NCBI GenBank assembly: GCA_964057225.1 | Contig: OZ059896.1 | Location: 23,060,501-23,124,500, forward strand | Source of the DNA: Auanema rhodensis | Lineage: Eukaryota; Nematoda; Chromadorea; Rhabditida; Rhabditidae | DNA: 64,000 nt | Reading direction: 5' to 3' | In this document: positions 11,088 to 24,988 of the stretch, piece after piece | Layout of the letters: each line of letters opens with the position of its first letter | How positions within the stretch are numbered: position 1 is the first letter of the stretch | Made by a program: the position numbers and the translations under genes | Notes under the pieces: generated by a model | Database searches by the model: none | Told to the model about the DNA's origin: nothing | What the model saw: the letters and a program-made list of their open reading frames with translations, nothing else

Positions 11088-12670
11088 TCAAAATTAGATT
11101 CCCCATGTCCATATTAGTCTAAAAACAAATTTTTATTGATATTGGTTCATGGTAACCATGACTTCGAAATTTACGTGAACTTTAATTTATGCTAATCAAA
11201 TGTACACGTGATGTGCACTTGGTATGTAACTCGCTTCACGTGAAAGATAAAGAGATGCGGTTTTCAAAATTAGATTCCCCATGTCCATATTAGTCTAAAA
11301 ACAAATTTTTATTGATATTGGTTCATGGTAACCATGATTTTGAAATTTACGTGAACTTTAATTTATGCTAATTAAATGTACACGTGATGTGCACTTGGTA
11401 TGTAACTCGCTTCACGTGAAAGATAAAGAAATGCGGTTTTCAAAATTAGATTCCCCATGTCCATTTTAGTCTAAAAATAAGTTTTTATTGATATTGGTTC
11501 ATGGTAACCATGACTTTGAAACTTACGTGAACTTTAATTTATGCTAATTAAATGTACACGTGATGTGCACTTGGTATGTAACTCGCTTCACGTGAAAGAT
11601 AAAGAGTTGCGGTTTTCAAAATTAGATTCCCCATGTCCATATTAGTCTAAAAACAAATTTTTATTAATATTGGTTCATGGTAACCATGTCTTTGAAATTT
11701 ACGTGAACTTTAATTTATGCTAATTAAATGTACACGTGATGTGCACTTGGTATGTAACTCGCTTCACGTGAAAGATAAAGAGATGCGGTTTTCAAAATTA
11801 GATTCCCCATGTCCATATTAGTCTAAAAAGAAATTTTTATTGATATTGGTTCATGGTAACCATGACTTTGAAAATTACGTGAACTTTAATTTATGCTAAT
11901 TAAATGTACACGTGATGTGCACTTGGTATGTAACTCGCTTCACGTGAAAGATAAAGAGATGCGGTTTTCGAAATTAGATTCCCCATGTCCATATTAGTCT
12001 AAAAACAAATTTTTATTAATATTGGTTCATGGTAACCATGTCTTTGAAATTTACGTGAACTTTAATTTATGCTAATTAAATGTACACGTGATGTGCACTT
12101 GGTATGTAACTCGCTTCACGTGAAAGATAAAGAGATGCGGTTTTCAAAATTAGATTCCCCATGTCCATATTAGTCTAAAAACAAATTTTTATTGATATTG
12201 GTTCATGGTAACCATGACTTTGAAATTTACGTGAACTTTAATTTATGCTAATTAAATGTACACGTGATGTGCACTTGGTATGTAACTCGCTTCACGTGAA
12301 AGATAAAGAGATGCGGTTTTCAAAATTAGATTCCCCATGTCCATATTAGTATAAAAACAAATTTTTATTAATATTGGTTCATGGTAACCATGTCTTTGAA
12401 ATTTACGTGAACTTTAATTTATGCTAATTAAATGTACACGTGATGTGCACTTGGTATGTAACTCGCTTCACGTGAAAGATAAAGAGATGCGGTTTTCAAA
12501 ATTAGATTCCCCATGTCCATATTAGTCTAAAAACAAATTTTATTGATATTGGTTCATGGTAACCATGACTTTGAAATTTACGTGAACTTTAATTTATGCT
12601 AATTAAATGTACACGTGATGTGCACTTGGTATGTAACTCGCTTCACGTGAAAGATAAAGAGATGCGGTTT
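10912..12670 (+). repeat. 1759-bp copy of 7217-8975
   Basis: Monomers 63-72 repeat the order A, B (AATCAAATG), E ending GAAATG, barcode monomer with TCCATTTTAG and GAGTTGCGG, A, B with AAAAAGAAA, A starting CGAAATTAG, B, A with AGTATAAAA, and a 175-bp B with a shortened T run. A shared rare deletion and four private markers in the same order make common descent secure. Confidence 0.85.
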
Positions 12671-14782
12671 TCAAAATTAGATTCCCCATGTCCATATTAG
12701 TCTAAAAACAAATTTTTATTAATATTGGTTCATGGTAACCATGTCTTTGAAATTTACGTGAACTTTAATTTATGCTAATTAAATGTACACGTGATGTGCA
12801 CTTGGTATGTAACTCGCTTCACGTGAAAGTTAAAGAGATGCGGTTTTCAAAATTAGATTCCCCATGTCCATATTAGTCTAAAAACAAATTTTTATTAATA
12901 TTGGTTCATGGTAACCATGTCTTTGAAATTTACGTGAACTTTAATTTATGCTAATTAAATGTACACGTGATGTGCACTTGGTATGTAACTCGCTTCACGT
13001 GAAAGATAAAGAGATGCGGTTTTCAAAATTAGATTCCCCATGTCCATATTAGTCTAAAAACAAATTTTTATTGATATTGGTTCATGGTAACCATGACTTT
13101 GAAATTTACGTGAACTTTAATTTATGCTAATTAAATGTACACGTGATGTGCACTTGGTATGTAACCCGCTTCACGTGAAAGATAAAGAGATGCGGTTTTC
13201 AAAATTAGATTCCCCATGTCCATATTAGTCTAAAAACAAATTTTTATTAATATTGGTTCATGGTAACCATGTCTTTGAAATTTACGTGAACTTTAATTTA
13301 TGCTAATTAAATGTACACGTGATGTGCACTTGGTATGTAACTCGCTTCACGTGAAAGATAAAGAGATGCGGTTTTCAAAATTAGATTCCCCATGTCCATA
13401 TTAGTCTAAAAACAAATTTTTATTGATATTGGTTCATGGTAACCATGACTTTGAAATTTACGTGAACTTTAATTTATGCTAATCAAATGTACACGTGATG
13501 TGCACTTGGTATGTAACTCGCTTCACGTGAAAGATAAAGAGATGCGGTTTTCAAAATTAGATTCCCCATGTCCATATTAGTCTAAAAACAAATTTTTATT
13601 GATATTGGTTCATGGTAACCATGACTTTGAAATTTACGTGAACTTTAATTTATGCTAATTAAATGTACACGTGATGTGCACTTGGTATGTAACTCGCTTC
13701 ACGTGAAAGATAAAGAGATGCGGTTTTCAAAATTAGATTCCCCATGTCCATATTAGTCTAAAAACAAATTTTTATTAATATTGGTTCATGGTAACCATGT
13801 CTTTGAAATTTACGTGAACTTTAATTTATGCTAATTAAATGTACACGTGATGTGCACTTGGTATGTAACTCGCTTCACGTGAAAGATAAAGAGATGCGGT
13901 TTTCAAAATTAGATTCCCCATGTCCATATTAGTCTAAAAACAAATTTTTATTGATATTGGTTCATGGTAACCATGACTTTGAAATTTACGTGAACTTTAA
14001 TTTATGCTAATCAAATGTACACGTGATGTGCACTTGGTATGTAACTCGCTTCACGTGAAAGATAAAGAGATGCGGTTTTCAAAATTAGATTCCCCATGTC
14101 CATATTAGTCTAAAAACAAATTTTTATTGATATTGGTTCATGGTAACCATGACTTTGAAATTTACGTGAACTTTAATTTATGCTAATTAAATGTACACGT
14201 GATGTGCACTTGGTATGTAACCCGCTTCACGTGAAAGATAAAGAGATGCGGTTTTCAAAATTAGATTCCCCATGTCCATATTAGTCTAAAAACAAATTTT
14301 TATTAATATTGGTTCATGGTAACCATGTCTTTGAAATTTACGTGAACTTTAATTTATGCTAATTAAATGTACACGTGATGTGCACTTGGTATGTAACTCG
14401 CTTCACGTGAAAGATAAAGAGATGCGGTTTTCAAAATTAGATTCCCCATGTCCATATTAGTCTAAAAACAAATTTTTATTGATATTGGTTCATGGTAACC
14501 ATGACTTTGAAATTTACGTGAACTTTAATTTATGCTAATCAAATGTACACGTGATGTGCACTTGGTATGTAACTCGCTTCACGTGAAAGATAAAGAGATG
14601 CGGTTTTCAAAATTAGATTCCCCATGTCCATATTAGTCTAAAAACAAATTTTTATTGATATTGGTTCATGGTAACCATGACTTTGAAATTTACGTGAACT
14701 TTAATTTATGCTAATTAAATGTACACGTGATGTGCACTTGGTATGTAACCCGCTTCACGTGAAAGATAAAGAGATGCGGTTT
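12671..14782 (+). repeat. Trimer HOR (A-B-B), 528 bp, three copies plus leader
   Basis: After monomers 73-75, units start at 13199, 13727 and 14255. Each is A, then B with AATCAAATG (C at 110), then B. The last B of the second and third units has AACCCGCTTC (C at 144), as does the monomer at 13023, while that of the first unit does not. So the CCC variant was gained or lost during local turnover. The copy at 12671 has GAAAGTTAAAG. Confidence 0.85.
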
Positions 14783-16718
14783 TCAAAATTAGATTCCCCA
14801 TGTCCATATTAGTCTAAAAACAAATTTTTATTGATATTGGTTCATGGTAACCATGACTTTGAAATTTACGTGAACTTTAATTTATGCTAATTAAATGTAC
14901 ACGTGATGTGCACTTGGTATGTAACTCGCTTCACGTGAAAGATAAAGAGATGCGGTTTTCAAAATTAGATTCCCCATGTCCATATTAGTCTAAAAACAAA
15001 TTTTTATTGATATTGGTTCATGGTAACCATGACTTTGAAATTTACGTGAACTTTAATTTATGCTAATCAAATGTACACGTGATGTGCACTTGGTATGTAA
15101 CTCGCTTCACGTGAAAGAGAAAGAGATGCGGTTTTCAAAATTAGATTCCCCATGTCCATATTAGTCTAAAAACAAATCTTTATTGATATTGGTTCATGGT
15201 AACCATGACTTTGAAATTTACGTGAACTTTAATTTATGCTAATTAAATGTACACGTGATGTGCACTTGGTATGTAACTCGCTTCACGTGAAAGATAAAGA
15301 GATGCGGTTTTCAAAATTAGATTCCCCATGTCCATATTAGTCTAAAAACAAATTTTTATTGATATTGGTTCATGGTAACCATGACTTTGAAATTTACGTG
15401 AACTTTAATTTATGCTAATTAAATGTACACGTGATGTGCACTTGGTATGTAACTCGCTTCACGTGGAAGATAAAGAGATGCGGTTTTCAAAATTAGATTC
15501 CCCATGTCCATATTAGTCTAAAAACAAATTTTTATTAATATTGGTTCATGGTAACCATGTCTTTGAAATTTACGTGAACTTTAATTTATGCTAATTAAAT
15601 GTACACGTGATGTGCACTTGGTATGTAACTCGCTTCACGTGAAAGAGAAAGAGATGCGGTTTTCAAAATTAGATTCCCCATGTCCATATTAGTCTAAAAA
15701 CAAATCTTTATTGATATTGGTTCATGGTAACCATGACTTTGAAATTTACGTGAACTTTAATTTATGCTAATTAAATGTACACGTGATGTGCACTTGGTAT
15801 GTAACTCGCTTCACGTGAAAGATAAAGAGATGCGGTTTTCAAAATTAGATTCCCCATGTCCATATTAGTCTAAAAACAAATTTTTATTGATATTGGTTCA
15901 TGGTAACCATGACTTTGAAATTTACGTGAACTTTAATTTATGCTAATCAAATGTACACGTGATGTGCACTTGGTATGTAACTCGCTTCACGTGAAAGATA
16001 AAGAGATGCGGTTTTCAAAATTAGATTCCCCATGTCCATATTAGTCTAAAAACAAATTTTTATTGATATTGGTTCATGGTAACCATGACTTTGAAATTTA
16101 CGTGAACTTTAATTTATGCTAATTAAATGTACACGTGATGTGCACTTGGTATGTAACTCGCTTCACGTGAAAGATAAAGAGATGCAGTTTTCAAAATTAG
16201 ATTCCCCATGTCCATATTAGTCTAAAAACAAATTTTTATTGATAATGGTTCATGGTAACCATGACTTTGAAATTTACGTGAACTTTAATTTATGCTAATT
16301 AAATGTACACGTGATGTGCACTTGGTATGTAACTCGCTTCACGTGAAAGATAAAGAGATGCGGTTTTCAAAATTAGATTCCCCATGTCCATATTAGTCTA
16401 AAAACAAATTTTTATTGATATTGGTTCATGGTAACCATGACTTTGAAATTTACGTGAACTTTAATTTATGCTAATTAAATGTACACGTGATGTGCACTTG
16501 GTATGTAACTCGCTTCACGTGAAAGATAAAGAGATGCGGTTTTCAAAATTAGATTCCCCATGTCCATATTAGTCTAAAAACAAATTTTTATTAATATTGG
16601 TTCATGGTAACCATGTCTTTGAAATTTACGTGAACTTTAATTTATGCTAATTAAATGTACACGTGATGTGCACTTGGTATGTAACTCGCTTCACGTGAAA
16701 GATAAAGAGATGCGGTTT
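14783..16718 (+). repeat. Monomers 85-95, B-rich transitional stretch
   Basis: Order B B B B A B B B B B A. Markers are AATCAAATG, GAAAGAGAAAG (G at 161) followed by a monomer with AAATCTTTATT (C at 44); this pair occurs at 14959/15135 and 15487/15663 and again inside both units of the following 14-mer. GATGCAGTTT just before 16191 followed by GATAATGG is a pair that recurs near 28157. Confidence 0.85.
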
Positions 16719-19181
16719 TCAAAATTAGATTCCCCATGTCCATATTAGTCTAAAAACAAATTTTTATTGATATTGGTTCATGGTAACCATGACTTTGAAA
16801 TTTACGTGAACTTTAATTTATGCTAATCAAATGTACACGTGATGTGCACTTGGTATGTAACTCGCTTCACGTGAAAGATAAAGAGATGCGGTTTTCAAAA
16901 TTAGATTCCCCATGTCCATATTAGTCTAAAAACAAATTTTTATTGATATTGGTTCATGGTAACCATGACTTTGAAATTTACGTGAACTTTAATTTATGCT
17001 AATTAAATGTACACGTGATGTGCACTTGGTATGTAACTCGCTTCACGTGAAAGATAAAGAGATGCGGTTTTCAAAATTAGATTCCCCATGTCCATATTAG
17101 TCTAAAAACAAATTTTTATTGATATTGGTTCATGGTAACCATGACTTTGAAATTTACGTGAACTGTAATTTATGCTAATTAAATGTACACGTGATGTGCA
17201 CTTGGTATGTAACTCGCTTCACGTGAAAGATAAAGAGATGCGGTTTTCAAAATTAGATTCCCCATGTCCATATTAGTCTAAAAACAAATTTTTATTAATA
17301 TTGGTTCATGGTAACCATGTCTTTGAAATTTACGTGAACTTTAATTTATGCTAATTGAATGTACACGTGATGTGCACTTGGTATGTAACTCGCTTCACGT
17401 GAAAGATAAAGAGATGCGGTTTTCAAAATTAGATTCCCCATGTCCATATTAGTCTAAAAACAAATTTTTATTGATATTGGTTCATGGTAACCATGACTTT
17501 GAAATTTACGTGAACTTTAATTTATGCTAATTAAATGTACACGTGATGTGCACTTGGTATGTAACTCGCTTCACGTGAAAGATAAAGAGATGCGGTTTTC
17601 AAAATTAGATTCCCCATGTCCATATTAGTCTAAAAACAAATTTTTATTGATATTGGTTCATGGTAACCATGACTTTGAAATTTACGTGAACTTTAATTTA
17701 TGCTAATCAAATGTACACGTGATGTGCACTTGGTATGTAACTCGCTTCACGTGAAAGAGAAAGAGATGCGGTTTTTAAAATTAGATTCCCCATGTCCATA
17801 TTAGTCTAAAAACAAATCTTTATTGATATTGGTTCATGGTAACCATGACTTTGAAATTTACGTGAACTTTAATTTATGCTAATTAAATGTACACGTGATG
17901 TGCACTTGGTATGTAACTCGCTTCACGTGAAAGATAAAGAGATGCGGTTTTCAAAATTAGATTCCCCATGTCCATATTAGTCTAAAAACAAATTTTTATT
18001 GATATTGGTTCATGGTAACCATGACTTTGAAATTTACGTGAACTTTAATTTATGCTAATTAAATGTACACGTGATGTGCACTTGGTATGTAACTCGCTTC
18101 ACGTGAAAGATAAAGAGATGCGGTTTTCAAAATTAGATTCCCCATGTCCATATTAGTCTAAAAACAAATTTTTATTAATATTGGTTCATGGTAACCATGT
18201 CTTTGAAATTTACGTGAACTTTAATTTATGCTAATTAAATGTACACGTGATGTGCACTTGGTATGTAACTCGCTTCACGTGAAAGATAAAGAGATGCGGT
18301 TTTCAAAATTAGATTCCCCATGTCCATATTAGTCTAAAAACAAATTTTTATTGATATTGGTTCATGGTAACCATGACTTTGAAATTTACGTGAACTTTAA
18401 TTTATGCTAATTAAATGTACACGTGATGTGCACTTGGTATGTAACTCGCTTCACGTGAAAGATAAAGAGATGCGGTTTTCAAAATTAGATTCCCCATGTC
18501 CATATTAGTCTAAAAACAAATTTTTATTAATATTGGTTCATGGTAACCATGTCTTTGAAATTTACGTGAACTTTAATTTATGCTAATTGAATGTACACGT
18601 GATGTGCACTTGGTATGTAACTCGCTTCACGTGAAAGATAAAGAGATGCGGTTTTCAAATTAGATTCCCCATGTCCATATTAGTCTAAAAACAAATTTTT
18701 ATTGATATTGGTTCATGGTAACCATGACTTTGAAATTTACGTGAACTTTAATTTATGCTAATTAAATGTACACGTGATGTGCACTTGGTATGTAACTCGC
18801 TTCACGTGAAAGATAAAGAGATGCGGTTTTCAAAATTAGATTCCCCATGTCCATATTAGTCTAAAAACAAATTTTTATTAATATTGGTTCATGGTAACCA
18901 TGTCTTTGAAATTTACGTGAACTTTAATTTATGCTAATTAAATGTACACGTGATGTGCACTTGGTATGTAACTCGCTTCACGTGAAAGATAAAGAGATGC
19001 GGTTTTCAAAATTAGATTCCCCATGCCCATATTAGTCTAAAAACAAATTTTTATTGATATTGGTTCATGGTAACCATGACTTTGAAATTTACGTGAACTT
19101 TAATTTATGCTAATTAAATGTACACGTGATGTGCACTTGGTATGTAACTCGCTTCACGTGAAAGATAAAGAGATGCGGTTT
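16719..19181 (+). repeat. 14-mer HOR, unit 1 (2463 bp)
   Basis: Monomers 96-109 are repeated immediately as monomers 110-123. Marker order: AATCAAATG, plain B, AACTGTAATT, AATTGAATG, B, AATCAAATG with GAGAAAG, TTTTTAAAA with AAATCTTT, B, A, B, AATTGAATG, a 175-bp B lacking one A (18655), A, CCATGCCCAT. I saw no difference from unit 2 at the marker sites, so this is among the most recent large duplications in the window. Confidence 0.9.
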
Positions 19182-21644
19182 TCAAAATTAGATTCCCCAT
19201 GTCCATATTAGTCTAAAAACAAATTTTTATTGATATTGGTTCATGGTAACCATGACTTTGAAATTTACGTGAACTTTAATTTATGCTAATCAAATGTACA
19301 CGTGATGTGCACTTGGTATGTAACTCGCTTCACGTGAAAGATAAAGAGATGCGGTTTTCAAAATTAGATTCCCCATGTCCATATTAGTCTAAAAACAAAT
19401 TTTTATTGATATTGGTTCATGGTAACCATGACTTTGAAATTTACGTGAACTTTAATTTATGCTAATTAAATGTACACGTGATGTGCACTTGGTATGTAAC
19501 TCGCTTCACGTGAAAGATAAAGAGATGCGGTTTTCAAAATTAGATTCCCCATGTCCATATTAGTCTAAAAACAAATTTTTATTGATATTGGTTCATGGTA
19601 ACCATGACTTTGAAATTTACGTGAACTGTAATTTATGCTAATTAAATGTACACGTGATGTGCACTTGGTATGTAACTCGCTTCACGTGAAAGATAAAGAG
19701 ATGCGGTTTTCAAAATTAGATTCCCCATGTCCATATTAGTCTAAAAACAAATTTTTATTAATATTGGTTCATGGTAACCATGTCTTTGAAATTTACGTGA
19801 ACTTTAATTTATGCTAATTGAATGTACACGTGATGTGCACTTGGTATGTAACTCGCTTCACGTGAAAGATAAAGAGATGCGGTTTTCAAAATTAGATTCC
19901 CCATGTCCATATTAGTCTAAAAACAAATTTTTATTGATATTGGTTCATGGTAACCATGACTTTGAAATTTACGTGAACTTTAATTTATGCTAATTAAATG
20001 TACACGTGATGTGCACTTGGTATGTAACTCGCTTCACGTGAAAGATAAAGAGATGCGGTTTTCAAAATTAGATTCCCCATGTCCATATTAGTCTAAAAAC
20101 AAATTTTTATTGATATTGGTTCATGGTAACCATGACTTTGAAATTTACGTGAACTTTAATTTATGCTAATCAAATGTACACGTGATGTGCACTTGGTATG
20201 TAACTCGCTTCACGTGAAAGAGAAAGAGATGCGGTTTTTAAAATTAGATTCCCCATGTCCATATTAGTCTAAAAACAAATCTTTATTGATATTGGTTCAT
20301 GGTAACCATGACTTTGAAATTTACGTGAACTTTAATTTATGCTAATTAAATGTACACGTGATGTGCACTTGGTATGTAACTCGCTTCACGTGAAAGATAA
20401 AGAGATGCGGTTTTCAAAATTAGATTCCCCATGTCCATATTAGTCTAAAAACAAATTTTTATTGATATTGGTTCATGGTAACCATGACTTTGAAATTTAC
20501 GTGAACTTTAATTTATGCTAATTAAATGTACACGTGATGTGCACTTGGTATGTAACTCGCTTCACGTGAAAGATAAAGAGATGCGGTTTTCAAAATTAGA
20601 TTCCCCATGTCCATATTAGTCTAAAAACAAATTTTTATTAATATTGGTTCATGGTAACCATGTCTTTGAAATTTACGTGAACTTTAATTTATGCTAATTA
20701 AATGTACACGTGATGTGCACTTGGTATGTAACTCGCTTCACGTGAAAGATAAAGAGATGCGGTTTTCAAAATTAGATTCCCCATGTCCATATTAGTCTAA
20801 AAACAAATTTTTATTGATATTGGTTCATGGTAACCATGACTTTGAAATTTACGTGAACTTTAATTTATGCTAATTAAATGTACACGTGATGTGCACTTGG
20901 TATGTAACTCGCTTCACGTGAAAGATAAAGAGATGCGGTTTTCAAAATTAGATTCCCCATGTCCATATTAGTCTAAAAACAAATTTTTATTAATATTGGT
21001 TCATGGTAACCATGTCTTTGAAATTTACGTGAACTTTAATTTATGCTAATTGAATGTACACGTGATGTGCACTTGGTATGTAACTCGCTTCACGTGAAAG
21101 ATAAAGAGATGCGGTTTTCAAATTAGATTCCCCATGTCCATATTAGTCTAAAAACAAATTTTTATTGATATTGGTTCATGGTAACCATGACTTTGAAATT
21201 TACGTGAACTTTAATTTATGCTAATTAAATGTACACGTGATGTGCACTTGGTATGTAACTCGCTTCACGTGAAAGATAAAGAGATGCGGTTTTCAAAATT
21301 AGATTCCCCATGTCCATATTAGTCTAAAAACAAATTTTTATTAATATTGGTTCATGGTAACCATGTCTTTGAAATTTACGTGAACTTTAATTTATGCTAA
21401 TTAAATGTACACGTGATGTGCACTTGGTATGTAACTCGCTTCACGTGAAAGATAAAGAGATGCGGTTTTCAAAATTAGATTCCCCATGCCCATATTAGTC
21501 TAAAAACAAATTTTTATTGATATTGGTTCATGGTAACCATGACTTTGAAATTTACGTGAACTTTAATTTATGCTAATTAAATGTACACGTGATGTGCACT
21601 TGGTATGTAACTCGCTTCACGTGAAAGATAAAGAGATGCGGTTT
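19182..21644 (+). repeat. 14-mer HOR, unit 2 (2463 bp)
   Basis: This unit repeats every marker of 16719-19181 in order, including the one-A deletion (21118) and CCATGCCCAT (21469). The repeat stops cleanly: the next monomer (21645) lacks the AATCAAATG that would open a third unit. Its last four monomers also open the alpha module of the superblock at 20942. Confidence 0.9.
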
Positions 21645-22700
21645 TCAAAATTAGATTCCCCATGTCCATATTAGTCTAAAAACAAATTTTTATTGATATT
21701 GGTTCATGGTAACCATGACTTTGAAATTTACGTGAACTTTAATTTATGCTAATTAAATGTACACGTGATGTGCACTTGGTATGTAACTCGCTTCACGTGA
21801 AAGATAAAGAGATGCGGTTTTCAAAATTAGATTCCCCATGTCCATATTAGTATAAAAACAAATTTTTATTAATATTGGTTCATGGTAACCATGACTTTGA
21901 AATTTACGTGAACTTTAATTTATGCTAATTAAATGTACACGTGATGTGCACTTGGTATGTAACTCGCTTCACGTGAAAGATAAAGAGATGCGGTTTTCAA
22001 AATTAGATTCCCCATGTCCATATTAGTCTAAAAACAAATTTTTATTGATATTGGTTCATGGTAACCATGACTTTGAAATTTACGTGAACTTTAATTTATG
22101 CTAATTAAATGTACACGTGATGTGCACTTGGTATGTAACTCGCTTCACGTGAAAGATAAAGAGATGCGGTTTTCAAAATTAGATTCCCCATGTCCATATT
22201 AGTCTAAAAACAAATTTTTATTAATATTGGTTCATGGTAACCATGTCTTTGAAATTTACGTGAACTTTAATTTATGCTAATTAAATGTACACGTGATGTG
22301 CACTTGGTATGTAACTCGCTTCACGTGAAAGATAAAGAGATGCGGTTTTCAAAATTAGATTCCCCATGTCCATATTAGTCTAAAAACAAATTTTTATTAA
22401 TATTGGTTCATGGTAACCATGACTTTGAAATTTACGTGAACTTTAATTTATGCTAATTAAATGTACACGTGATGTGCACTTGGTATGTAACTCGCTTCAC
22501 GTGTAAGATAAAGAGATGCGGTTTTCAAAATTAGATTCCCCATGTCCATATTAGTCTAAAAACAAATTGTTATTGATATTGGTTCATGGTAACCATGTCT
22601 TTGAAATTTTCGTGAACTTTAATTTATGCTAATTAAATGTACACGTGATGTGCACTTGGTATGTAACTCGCTTCATGTGAAAGATAAAGAGATGCGGTTT
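20942..22700 (+). repeat. Superblock 1, module alpha
   Basis: Ten monomers: AATTGAATG (20942), short B, A, CCATGCCCAT (21469), B, C with AGTATAAAA (21821), B, A, C with CGTGTAAGA, and D with GTTATTGA, TTTTCGTG and CATGTG (22525). The same order occurs at 34842 and at 37658, except that there the second monomer is full length and the ninth is type B. This is the most diverged of the three copies. Confidence 0.85.
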
Positions 22701-24988
22701 TCAAAATTAGATTCCCCATGTCCATATTAGTCTAAAAACAAATTTTTATTAATATTGGTTCATGGTAACCATGTCTTTGAAATTTACGTGAACTTTAATT
22801 TATGCTAATTAAATGTACACGTGATGTGCTCTTGGTATGTAACTCGCTTCACGTGAAAGATAAAGAGATGCGGTTTTCAAAATTAGATTCCCCATGTCCA
22901 TATTAGTCTAAAAACAAATTTTTATTAATATTGGTTCATGGTAACCATGTCTTTGAAATTTACGTGAACTTTAATTTATGCTAATTAAATGTACACGTGA
23001 TGTGCACTTGGTATGTAACTCGCTTCACGTGAAAGAAAAAGAGATGCGGTTTTCAAAATTAGATTCCCCATGTCCATATTAATCTAAAAACAAATTTTTA
23101 TTGATATTGGTTCATGGTAACCATGACTTTGAAATTTACGTGAACTTTAATTTATGCTAATTAAATGTACACGTGATGTGCACTTGGTATGTAACTCGCT
23201 TCACGTGAAAGATAAAGAGATGCGGTTTTCAAAATTAGATTCCCCATTTCCATATTAGTCTAAAAACAAATTTTTATTAATATTGGTTCATGGTAACCAT
23301 GTCTTTGAAATTTACGTGAACTTTAATTTATGCTAATTAAATGTACACGTGATGTGCACTTGGTATGTAACTCGCTTCACGTGAAAGAAAAAGAGATGCG
23401 GTTTTCAAAATTAGATTCCCCATGTCCATATTAATCTAAAAACAAATTTTTATTGATATTGGTTCATGGTAACCATGACTTTGAAATTTACGTGAACTTT
23501 AATTTATGCTAATTAAATGTACACGTGATGTGCACTTGGTATGTAACTCGCTTCACGTGAAAGATAAAGAGATGCGGTTTTCAAAATTAGATTCCCCATT
23601 TCCATATTAGTCTAAAAACAAATTTTTATTAATATTGGTTCATGGTAACCATGTCTTTGAAATTTACGTGAACTTTAATTTATGCTAATTAAATGTACAC
23701 GTGATGTGCACTTGGTATGTAACTCGCTTCACGTGAAAGATAAAGAGATGCGGTTTTCAAAATTAGATTCCCCATGTCCATATTAGTCTAAAAACAAATT
23801 TTTATTGATATTGGTTCATGGTAACCATGATTTTGAAATTTACGTGAACTTTAATTTATGCTAATTAAATGTACACGTGATGTGCACTTGGTATGTAACT
23901 CGCTTCACGTGAAAGATAAAGAAATGCGGTTTTCAAAATTAGATTCCCCATGTCCATTTTAGTCTAAAAACAAATTTTTATTGATATTGGTTCATGGTAA
24001 CCATGACTTTGAAATTTACGTGAACTTTAATTTATGCTAATTAAATGTACACGTGATGTGCACTTGGTATGTAACTCGCTTCACGTGAAAGATAAAGAGA
24101 TGCGGTTTTCAAAATTAGATTCCCCATGTCCATATTAGTCTAAAAACAAATTTTTATTAATATTGGTTCATGGTAACCATGTCTTTGAAATTTACGTGAA
24201 CTTTAATAAATGCTAATTAAATGTACACGTGATGTGCTCTTGGTATGTAACTCGCTTCACGTGAAAGATAAAGAGATGCGGTTTTCAAAATTAGATTCCC
24301 CATGTCCATATTAGTCTAAAAACAAATTTTTATTGATATTGGTTCATGGTAACCATGACTTTGAAATTTACGTGAACTTTAATTTATGCTAATTAAATGT
24401 ACACGTGATGTGCACTTGGTATGTAACTCGCTTCACGTGAAAGATAAAGAGATGCGGTTTTCAAAATTAGATTCCCCATGTCCATATTAGTCTAAAAACA
24501 AATTTTTATTAATATTGGTTCATGGTAACCATGTCTTTGAAATTTACGTGAACTTTAATTTATGCTAATTAAATGTACACGTGATGTGCACTTGGTATGT
24601 AACTCGCTTCACGTGAAAGATAAAGAGATGCGGTTTTCAAAATTAGATTCCCCATGTCCATATTAGTCTAAAAACAAATTTTTATTAATATTGGTTCATG
24701 GTAACCATGTCTTTGAAATTTACGTGAACTTTAATTTATGCTAATTAAATGTACACGTGATGTGCACTTGGTATGTAACTCGCTTCACGTGAAAGATAAA
24801 GAGATGCGGTTTTCAAAATTAGATTCCCCATGTCCATATTAGTCTAAAAACAAATTTTTATTAATATTGGTTCATGGTAACCATGTCTTTGAAATTTACG
24901 TGAACTTTAATTTATGCTAATTAAATGTACACGTGATGTGCACTTGGTATGTAACTCGCTTCACGTGAAAGATAAAGAGATGCGGTTT
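22701..24988 (+). repeat. Superblock 1, module beta
   Basis: Markers in order: GTGCTCTTGG (22701), GAAAGAAAAAG (A at 161), ATTAATCTAAA, CCATTTCCAT with GAAAGAAAAAG, ATTAATCTAAA, CCATTTCCAT, E ending GAAATG (23757), TCCATTTTAG, and GTGCTCTTGG again (24109, with a private TTAATAAATG). The dimer 22877-23228 / 23229-23580 is a 352-bp local duplication. The stretch 22701-25340 aligns with 46986-49625 at a constant 24285-bp offset. Confidence 0.85.
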
